From NCBI GenBank assembly GCA_030169165.1, contig CM058040.1, forward strand, positions 13,062,898 to 13,126,897: 64,000 nucleotides of DNA, given 5' to 3'. The stretch comes from Centaurea solstitialis (taxonomy: Eukaryota > Streptophyta > Magnoliopsida > Asterales > Asteraceae). The notes under the pieces are model-generated. The model worked only from the letters and a program-made list of their open reading frames with translations. It did no database searches and had not been told where the DNA came from. Positions 11,112 to 21,500 of this stretch are shown piece after piece (within the stretch, counting starts at the first letter, position 1; each line of letters starts with the position of its first letter). The translations under genes and the position numbers were made by a program.

Positions 11112-12232
11112 GGGTGCGTTTGGTATGTGGGACAGGACATGACAGGACGAGACGGGACAAAACTCTGTCCCATGTTGGGAGCAGCATGAGACAGAACATA
11201 AATTCACTATCCCACATTTGGTGCGACATAGGACAGAGACAGGACAAGGTGGGACAACATGGAACAAAAAAGGGTTTTTTTTGTTCCACCAAAATAGGTG
11301 GAACAACATGGGACATAAATGAAGCAGAAACTAATATATTACTAATTAACACTTGTTTGATATATAACCTCAATATGGTATTTGTTATAGTGTTTACCAC
11401 CACTAATCATGGCCGTCGTAGCTACCAGTAGCCACTATCGGCTACCTCAGCCTCCTCTTCCACTACAACAGCCTCCTCCTCCACCTCTACAACTACATCG
11501 ATTACCTACCACCACCGTCTACCACCTCTACAACTGTCCATCGCCATTGCAACCACCACTAGTGTTGGTCACATCTACCACCACTATCCACAATCTTCAC
11601 GTTCTCCACAACCACTTATCGCCACCACCATCGTCACTACTGGTATTACCGTCGGCACCACCTCCACCTCTACCATAACTATCAACATTTGTTACATAAA
11701 AATCTTATATATATACATATACATACATAGAGGAAAGTTCAAATGTGAACCACTTTTTGGTTGTGAACGAGAGGACAACCGAGAGCGTGACACGTGGCGG
11801 CTTTGAGTGTGGTCCCCCTCTTTAATTCAATGCCTCCCATGAATCGCGCCTAGTCATCCGCCGTGGATCTAACGTGGCGCCTAGTCATTCGCCACGTGTC
11901 GCGTTCTCGGTTGTCCTCACGTTTACAACCAAAAAGTGGTTCACATTTGAACCCACCCTACATATATATATATATATATATTTATGCGGGTGTGTGTGTT
12001 TATGTTTATGAAAATTGTGTAATTTTCTTATAAATTATATAATTGTTTTACTTGTGTTAATTATAACTATTATGTGATATATAAAATCATCAAATAAGTT
12101 TTATATGGAACTTGTCAAGTTCTGTCGAGTCCAGTCTTTCGCGTACCAAAAACAAAACAAACATTTGTTCTGTCCAGTCCAGTACTATCCAGTTCTGTTC
12201 TGTCCAATCCCGTCTGCATACCAAATGCTACC
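11112..12232. mobile_element. Tourist/Harbinger-like element upstream of the kinesin gene
   Basis: Ends read GGGTGCGTTTGGTATG and, on the other strand, GGTAGCATTTGGTATG, each bordered by TTA, as in PIF/Harbinger elements. Subterminal regions are rich in GGGACAGGACA units on one side and the complementary CTGTCC on the other. It is interrupted by the fold-back element at 11731-11959. A CCACCT-rich stretch (11410-11680) gives a proline-rich frame that is not a gene. It ends about 260 bp before the kinesin start codon, so it borders the promoter. Confidence 0.65.
11731..11959. mobile_element. Fold-back MITE, ACGTGGC family, promoter-proximal copy
   Basis: Long inverted arms: AGGAAAGTTCAAATGTGAAC .. 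through GTGACACGTGGCG, mirrored on the right. Nearly identical to the copy at 48811-49045. Flanked by TA microsatellite on both sides. Each arm carries GACACGTGGC, an ABRE/G-box-type sequence. About 535-760 bp upstream of the kinesin ATG. Confidence 0.8.
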
Positions 12233-12361
12233 TTACGAACCCGTAAAATTATGGCTCATCCTACCATAGCAACACGAACAAAAAAAAAATTTAAGCAAGA
12301 CAAAGAAAATCGAGAGGGAGCCAAAAACTAAACTTTTGGATAGAGGGGTACGTATGGAATT

Positions 12362-12405
12362 TTTATAAAACATCAAGGACTAAAAGTGGACATGCTTTTA
12401 TAGCA
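12362..12405 (+). promoter_or_regulatory. Candidate TATA elements of the kinesin promoter
   Basis: Two TATA-like sites lie about 130 and 95 bp before the start codon: TTTTATAAAAC near 12361 and TTTTATAGC near 12396. Either would place transcription start roughly 12395-12430. Placement rests only on sequence resemblance and distance. Confidence 0.3.
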
Positions 12406-12480
12406 AGCAAAATGAAGTTCCCCCAATTCATTCTCCCACCCCCAAAAATTCAAATTCCAAAAATCTCAAACTGAAAAAGT

Positions 12481-12504
12481 ATGTCTAATTCGCATGCAAG
12501 CTGA
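12481..12504 (+). CDS. Short upstream open reading frame overlapping the kinesin start
   Basis: An ATG at 12481 opens a seven-codon frame that stops at 12504, past the kinesin ATG at 12494 and in a different frame. If the transcript starts before 12481, ribosomes starting here would bypass the main ATG, making use of the in-frame ATGs at 12509 and 12512 more likely. Present in sequence; its use is untested. Confidence 0.35.
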   Translation: MSNSHAS

Positions 12505-15500
12505 AACAATGATGTCTGAAACTTTCAGCCAAGATCAAGAAATCCAAATCGAATCTTCCTTCTCCAAGGATTTCAGTAAAAGTGACAGACCTTCCGCCAT
12601 GGAAACTAGTAGTTCACCTTTAGAAATTGAAGAAGAAGATGAAGAAACATCATCTTTCGATCACATGGTTTGTGATTCGAGCTCCAGGCTAATTCCATAT
12701 GGATTTATGAGATCAGACTATACAGGTTGGTGTATTTGTTGTAAATTAAGTTGAATTTTATTCATTTTGATGTTTACTTGTTCTTTAAAAGGGGGTTTTT
12801 TCATGAAGACCTATATAGGTAAAGCAATTGCATTGAGGATATTAATCTATGGAAGAATTGTTTATATTGCTATTTGTTTGAATTTGAACTAAAAGGGCTT
12901 ATCCTATTAATTGGGGTCATGTATAGGGGTATCAGAGATGAAATCTTGAAATAGAATACTGGAATTAGGTCACTGAAAGAACCAACAATGCTACTTAAAA
13001 TATTACTTTGTTTGGATCTTATTTGTCTTATACTCATTTCTATGGCTTAGTTTTCATTTTGTGCTTATTTGTTCATGGGTGGTTCTGATGAGGGTGTTCA
13101 AAAATCCTAACATGTATGGTGGATTTTGTTTGATTTAGTGAAAAGTTACGTTATCGTTTCTTTATTTCTTTTCTACCAGAAGTTGTGATGTTCGTAAACG
13201 CTGGAGCAGAAACTGTGCTCGAGTCAGATTCAAGTATAAAGTTTGAGGCTGATAAGTTCTTTGAAGGAGGAGATGTGTTTCTAACGAATGAGTGTATGGT
13301 TGATGGTGGCGATTTTCCATTCATTTATCACACAGCAAGATTGGGGAACTTTCATTATCGAATTACTAATTTGCCGGAGGGATGTTATTGTATCGACCTT
13401 CATTTTGTTGAGATGATAAACACGTTTGGTCCGAAAGGGATGAGAGTGTTTAATGTCTTCTTGCAGGACGAGAAGGCAAGTTCATTGCTATTTCTTTTCT
13501 TTTCTTATTGTTTGTGTAGAATATGTGGAAGTGGAACCACCAGATTTTCTCTCCAAAAGGGTTCCAACAGATAGAAGAGAAATGGTCCAAGTCTGGTCGA
13601 TATAGGACTCTTAATGCTTACTATTGAACATAGTTGTCAGTAGTAAATAGTGATAAAAAGCGATAGCTTACTGCTAGGCTACGTAGAGAATAGCGATAAA
13701 TAGCAACTGCTTTTTGATATCTAGCGACAGCCTTCTAAAAGATAAATTATATATTTACATATTAATATATTACCTTAAAAGTCTTAAACTATTATATATA
13801 TTAGAGAACAAAACATAATACTAAGTGTCTTAAGTCTATTATATATATTAGAAAACAAAATATAATAGGTAAAACCCTAGTATTTATCAAAGTAAAAATA
13901 AAAAATAATTACGGAAATGTCATCGCCATCGCTATATACCAGATAGCAGTACATGGTCGCTATCGTTATCGCTATTTTGTACTACTTATCGCTATTGATA
14001 ACAGTGCTATTAGAAAAAGAAACTGCTTATAACTTCCATGGTTTAACAGATTCTCTCGGATTTTGACATCTTCTCTGTGGTTGGAGCTAATAAACCGTTG
14101 CAATTGGCCGACTTAAGAGTTTCAGTTAAGAACACGGAGGCTATCATGATTCGATTCGAAGGGATCATTGGTAGCCCGCTGGTTAGTGGTATCTGCATAA
14201 GAAGAGCACCTAAACTATCCGGTAGCTAAATTTTCACTTTTCAATAATATTTATGACTTTAGCCAAAAAATCTTGATCTGAGTCTTTTTACTTTTGTTGA
14301 TTCACTCCCAGATTCTGATGTGAAACGTGAATTTCTAAGATGCAAGAACTGTGCCACTGAGATAGATGTCCCTTCTGCTCAGGTACAATGCATCTTAAGT
14401 TGAATAATTATGGTTTTTTATTAATGTTTTAATCGTTATTTTACCTGTTATATTTCTGATAAACCTGTTGCACACATCTTTGGTTTAATTGTTGCTGAAT
14501 AAATGTAGATATTTTGTTACTTATTGTATATCACAGAGGAAAAGAATGCGGAAGGAATCAGTAGAAAAATATGAGAAGAGGATAGAAGAGTTGACTAGCC
14601 AGTGCCGAAACAAGACTGAAGAATGTTATCAGGCTTGGATGGCTTTGACTGCTGCAAATGAGCAGTTGGAGAAGCTCCGGATGGAAGTCGATAATAAGTT
14701 CTTTCAGACATGCTCTTTTGGTAAGATCCGATCTAAAATCTTGTTTTTCAAATCTTAACACTGCCTTTTTTTGTTTTCAAGTTATTTTTTCAAGTTATTC
14801 TTATTTTTGCACACTATGCACAAGCTGGAGGTCTTTATGGAAACAACCACTCTACTCTTTAGGGTGGAGGTTATCTTACTTCCCCCATTCCCTATCTTCA
14901 AGTGGGATATACTGAGCTTGTTTGGTTTAAACATCTTTTAAATAACATCTTTGAATCTTCTTTCAGTCTTCCTAATTTTCTTAATTTCCTTATTTGCAAT
15001 CAGACCAAATCATGGAAAAGCAATCTGAACAGCTGAGGGATATATCTAGTAGGTATGAGCACGATAAGAAGATTTGGGCAGCGGCAGTACAGGAGTTATC
15101 AGATAAAATAACTGTAAATTAAATACCTTTATAAAACTTACCATCGATATTGGATTGTTTATCTCAGTTAAGTTTGTGTAAATTTTTTTATGATGATTTA
15201 CTATTTAGGAGTTGAAGCAAGACCATTCCAAGCTGTCTCGTGAAGCACACGAATGTGTTGATTCCGTTCCTGATCTAAATCATATGGTTTCTGCAGTACA
15301 AGAATTGGGTAGGTTTTGGTATGCAGCTTATGCTCTTTGACTCCTTTTTGTTTTGCTTTTAGTTAATATATTATGAAATATTGTAGTTGCACAGTGTGAG
15401 GATCTTAAAGTTAAGTACAACGAAGAACAGGCAAAGCGAAGGAAGCTTCATAATCAAGTCGAGGATGCAAAAGGTAGAGACTAACATATTGAAGAAGTTT

Positions 15501-18500
15501 ATATGAATTTCTTACCTTATAATATCATAGTATACTGTATGCAAATAGGGAAAAGTCTGAAAAACCCAACAGAGTTTTCGTACTTTAGGCGATTAAGTGC
15601 ATGCTTATTTTTTGAACAAATAAATCATTGCACTTGCTAAAATTGAAAAAAATGGCCCTTCTATCCCTAACAAGCAACGGTAACCTGCTATGGTGGTAAA
15701 AATGGCTTTTAAAACGGACATTCATATTTTGAGCGATTAAATACTTGGACATTTTCTTTGAACAAATTGATCTTCTAACCATAATAAATGAGCGGTAACC
15801 GGTCATGGTAGTAAAAATGGCTTTTATAATAAAAAAGGAACCTAACTAATTATGTTGGTCAAAACGTGAAAAGCCTAAATTTTTATGTTGGATTGCAAAA
15901 CATTATGTTAAGGAACTCATCAAAAGACCATTCGTAAAAATTGTAATATTTTCTATCAAAGTTTGTTGGGTCTTTCTTCTGACTTTTCTCTAATTCCATA
16001 CTACTATTGCATACTGATACTTAGAATTCTTCTATCATCAGGAAATATAAGAGTTTTTTGCCGGTGCCGTCCACTAAACAAGACAGAAGCTTCTTCTGGG
16101 TGTTCAACGGTTGTAGACTTTGGTGCCGCTTTGGATGGAGTACTTGGAGTTTTAAGTAATGGTTCCACCAAAAAGACCTTCAAATTTGATAGTGTTTTCG
16201 CACCAAAAGACAACCAAGGTTAGTACTAAACTAAGTAATCATGTACAAAAATAATTGTTCATTTACATCATTATAACACCTTTCTTTCTTAACCTTAAAC
16301 AGATGATGTTTTTGCACAAGCTTCACCACTTGTTACATCCGTCTTGGACGGGTACAATGTATGCATATTCGCATACGGGCAAACGGGAACAGGAAAGACG
16401 TTCACGATGGAGGGTACTGTGGGAAATCGGGGAGTCAATTACAGAACACTTGCAGAGTTGTTCAAAATTTCTAAAGAAAGGAGCGACACTTTTACCTACA
16501 ACATATCAGTTAGTGTGCTTGAAGTCTATAATGAACAAATAAGGGATCTTCTTGCAACACCATCTTCAACATCTAAGAAGTAATCACTATCTATTTTTTT
16601 TTTCTTTCTTTTGTGTGTGCACTTGCAAATTAACATAGCCTAGTTAGCTTCTTTTGAATCTCTTTTTAAATAACTCTAAAAGATGCCTAATATAGGGGTT
16701 CTTTGGTTAAATGACCTTCTCTTAGGTTTTTATGAAATCCGTTACCTTCTGACAGGTTTGATAATATCATTGTGTAACAAAAGAATGCCTAGAAACCAGT
16801 GGAGGGTCATGGATTTTAAAAATACTTGTCAAGAGGTCATATAGCTAAATGACACTTTATAGATAGAGGGAATATTCCTTTGTATAATTATAACCTTTGT
16901 GGGGTTAGGTCAACTGGCAATAAGGCTTGGGCCTTTTGGGGTTTCTCCTCATAGGTTATAGGTTTAAGTCCTGCAAGACCACTAGGGATTTTTCTGGTTG
17001 TTCTCCAGGGCCTTGGAGTTAGTCGAGGTGTGCGCAAGTTGGTTCAGATACCATGGTTAAAAAAAAGGATCCCTATATGTAGAGTCGGGTTCAAACTTCA
17101 AACTTGAACAATACCTATTTTAAAGAACACGAGAACCAGTAAAGTCACATATGATTTTGCATTACTTTTAAAAGAGCCATGAGGGGGACTTTGGACGCGA
17201 CTTTTCAATCACGTATGGTTTTCTACATGAATTATATATGATTTTGTTGGTTCTCGTCTTCATTTAAATAGTTATTGTGCTCGTTTGATCCTCTTCCTCC
17301 TCCCCTCTCTCTCTCTCTATATATATATATACACACTATATATATACAAGTCTTACGGTCCATGCGTAGCTGATACTTGGACTCCAAGACACGAAGTTCT
17401 TATTTCGTTATATTTTTGGGAACTCAGGTTGGAAATAAAGCAAACTTCTGAAGGGTTTCATCACATTCCTGGGCTGGTAGAAGCCAAAGTTGAAAACATA
17501 AAGGAAGTCTGGGATGTTCTGCAAGCTGGGAGCAGTGCTAGAGTCGTTGGATCGAATAATGTGAACGAACATAGCAGCCGTTCTCATTGGTAAAGAAGAA
17601 TCTAGGTGTAATTTGTCTCTATGCTTTTCTTCTAGTGGTTTATTAATTTAGACTTCAGTTTGTGCTTTTAGCATGCTTTGTATTATGGTGAGAGCAAAGA
17701 ACTTGTTGAATGGTGAGTGTACCAAGAGCAAGCTATGGCTCGTGGATTTGGCTGGTAGCGAAAGGCTTGCAAAAACGGACGCTCAAGGTGATCGGCTCAA
17801 GGAGGCTCAAAACATCAATCGATCCCTTTCTGCTCTTGGAGACGTGATATCTGCTTTAGCAAATAAGAGCAATCATATTCCATACAGGTTGGCTTCTTTC
17901 ACTACAATTAAATCGGGACTAGGGGACACACCAAAAATGTCTAAGTATATTAATAGACTGTTTTATAAGATTTAAGTTTACAAGACCAAACAATTGTGTC
18001 CCAATTCCTATGTAAAAGTGTTACGGTAAGTTTATGACCTTTTTGCTCGTCTTAACAAGTCTTTTAGGACACTTTTCAATTAGAGTGCCCTATTATCTTT
18101 TTTATAGGACAATTTGAGAATTGTCCAATGAATACATCTTTTTATAGGACAATTGTTTTTATAAGACACCTTGTCAAATAGTGTCAATGTGTCATATAAA
18201 AGAAATTAATACGGAGCTTTATTTCAATAGTGTCCTAAAATCTTGTTAAGACGATCATAAGTGTCGTATAAACTTATTGTAACACTTTTACATGTGATGA
18301 AAAAGTGTTTGATCCTATATACTGAAGTCCTATATAGCAGTCTATTATGACATTTGTGGTGGTGTGACCGGTGTCCTATAAACCCAATTTTGCAGTAAAG
18401 TTTGAGGATTTTCTCATGCAAGATTTGCATATCATAAATACCAACTGTTTCTTCTCACTTATATCCAGGAATTCTAAGTTGACACACTTACTTCAGGATT

Positions 18501-21500
18501 CCTTAGGTAAGACTCATATTTTCATTAGCTTTATTGATGTATCTGAATTCATCCAGCTTAAAACTTTCTTGGATTTATGGGTCTTGCAGGAGGGGACTCA
18601 AAAACATTAATGTTTGTGCAAATTAGTCCTTCGGAGAAGGATTTGAGCGAAACCTTGAGTTCTTTGAACTTTGCAACAAGGGTCAGAGGGGTCGAATTAG
18701 GCCCTGCACGAAAGCAAATTGATACAACTGAGCTTCAAAAACTGAAAACAATGGTAAGTGAAATGAATTCCAAAATGGTATCATGTCCTTATGTTTTAAT
18801 GTCAAACTAATTTGATTTGTTTTGGTTGACCAATCGTTACGAAGCTTGATAAAGCAAAGCATGAATTACACGTGAAAGATGAATTGTTGAGGAAGTTAGA
18901 AGAGAGCTTGCAGAATGTTGAAAGCAAAGTTAGAGTAAAAGATCAGATGTATAAAAACCAGTTGGAAAAGATAAAAGAGCTTGAGAATATATTGGAACAG
19001 AAAACAGGAATACACTCTCGGTCAGAAAAACAAGTTTCACATCTTTCTGATAAATTGAAGGGGAAAGAAGAATCGAATATCACCCTCCAACACAAGGTAA
19101 TGGATTCTCTAAAATGGAGATTTTAGGCTACTTTCTTGCTCCAACGGAATCTCTGAACTTCTCTTTATAATGGAAAAAGTAGGAGAGATAGGATAAAAAT
19201 CGCCAAATTTGGAGAACTCTGTAAAGTCAAATGTTTATGAGAGAGAATTGGTTTTTTTAATTGTTTCAACCAATTAATGGGGTTGGATGTATTATTGTTT
19301 AATGTAAAAAAGTTTTGAAAGTTTATTGGGATGATGAGTTTATAGAATATTTTAATACCCCATTCGTCTCAAAATGAGTGTATAAGCTACTATTTAGTTT
19401 GTCCCAGAATTAGTGTCCACTTTCAAAAGTATATATCTACTTTGACATTCTATCCTTAATTATGAGATGGAAAAAGTTGTTTCTTTATAATTAAGGGCAG
19501 AATTGTCTCTACTAATTAAGAAGTGTAATTGCCTCTTTCATTGTGGACGCTTATCTTTGGACGGAGGGAGTAATATAACTAATGTTGGTATCTCTAAAAA
19601 AAGGTGTTATATTTTAAGAGATATTCCTTTTGCTTGTATATTTTTAAAAAAAGTTATAGAGAATCTATTGGAGATGCTTTTACAGTCTAACACCCAACTA
19701 AATTACAATATTACTTATGTCGATTTCATCTATTAAAAGGTTAAGGAGCTCGAGAGCAAACTTAGAGCACGCGATAAGTCGGATGCTACACCATTCCAAC
19801 AACAGGTATATGCTGACATTTTTATGCCATGCTTGCTCACACTCTTGCACAGACAGCCGCTCTACTATCTAAAGTAGAGGTTAGGTCCATCTCATCTCCC
19901 TCCCATCCTACCTTTGAGGGGGATTTAGTGATTTACTGGGTCAATTTGGTTTGTTTTCTTTTTGGCATTTTTTTAAAATTGCAAATAGGTATATTTTGAA
20001 ATGCTGATCAATTCAGAATCTGGACAGCAGGTTAGAGATCTTGAACACAAATTGCAGAAACAGGTTGAAGAGGCAAAGTCATACTCCAACACACTTCAAC
20101 AAAAGGTCATTACGAGTTATGATCTTGGAGCATAAATTATTTAAGAATGTGCAGAATGGGAAGTAAACAAAGCTTTTTTGTTTTTTCAGATTGACCAACT
20201 TGAAAGGAGGTTGAAAGAACAGGAACAGGAGGGTTCTGATTCCACCTCGCTCCATCAGAAGGTCAACCTTTTTTCACAATTGGTTCTTTTTCTTCTGATG
20301 ATTCTAAAACTGTCATGCCTCCAATGATGAGCTCCCATGGATACTCATGAGGTGTTGTTTAGTAAAACACTTGCTGCTTTTTACTGGATAACTAAACACT
20401 TATTGCCTCTTACTGGGTAAGAGATGCTTACGCGGTCAGAGATGAAGGTCTTTATGAGTAATCTTGCTCTGCCATATTGGTTGACCAAGAATCTTCCCCA
20501 GTGAGGGTGATGAATTTTACCCGGTTAGCTCTTACTAAATAAGTCACCACAATCTTAGAGGCCGTTTACTAAGGGGCCGTTTACCCAATGCTTACCCGGT
20601 AAGAGCCAACACTTTCTCTTAACTTACTAGGTAAGATTTTAGTCCATTAAAACGGCATCATGTGTTGACCGAGAATTTTAAGTGAGGGTGGTGACTCTTA
20701 CCTGGTAAAAAAAGATGATGGTCTTTACCAACAAATTTTAATGTACCATTTTGTCGACTGAGAATCTACTTACTGTGTAAAAGTGTTCAGCCTTACACTC
20801 TTACTTACCGTGTAGGACTCTTGGTCCTTGTTATTGCTCATACCGAGTGAGATTCTCAATCTTTGTCAATTTTATTTAATAAGGTAAACTGAGTTGGTAA
20901 ACACTTATTGGGTAAGCATTTAGCAAACTACCTAAATGCTTACTGATACAGATTAGGACAGAATTATGGAATTCACAATGAGATGAATAAGGCTGAAGGT
21001 TTAATTGATTCAATCGTAAAGGAAATTACAGGATTGGAAACGAAAAAGAAAGATAAACTACCAGGGATGAAACCCTCTCTCCAAGCAATTCGCTGGAGCC
21101 CTAGTCGACTGAAAGAACTTCCCAAAACTCAACTCCCCTCTCCCAAAAACCTTTTTCCTATTTAATAGACACTTACGTGAAAGAAAAGAAATACAAATTG
21201 GGCCCAATAACTAAAACCTCCACCTTTACTTAATGGGCCTTGGGTCAATTCGTAACAATACTTCCCCTGCGATTAAAGTCTTGTCCTCAAGACTTGTATC
21301 AGGAACCCGAATCTTGGACGTCGCTGCCTCCTCCCAAGCATCCATTGCTCGAATTGCTCCTTCCGCATCGAGATGTTCATCATCAGCCAATAATAGAACT
21401 CTCATTGAACCTTCTGGACATTTATGTGCGGGTCCAAAGATCTGACCGCATCGGAAGCATAGCCCCTTTTTGCGTCGCTCCTCCCATTCCGTACGAGTCA

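Noticed and set aside
16255..16542. 95-residue protein in kinesin exon 10
   Set aside because: Alternative frame over the P-loop exon; the kinesin frame explains the sequence.
20983..21165. Conserved 60-residue peptide occurring twice
   Set aside because: Identical because both copies are LTRs of one element; the frame reads opposite to the retrotransposon.
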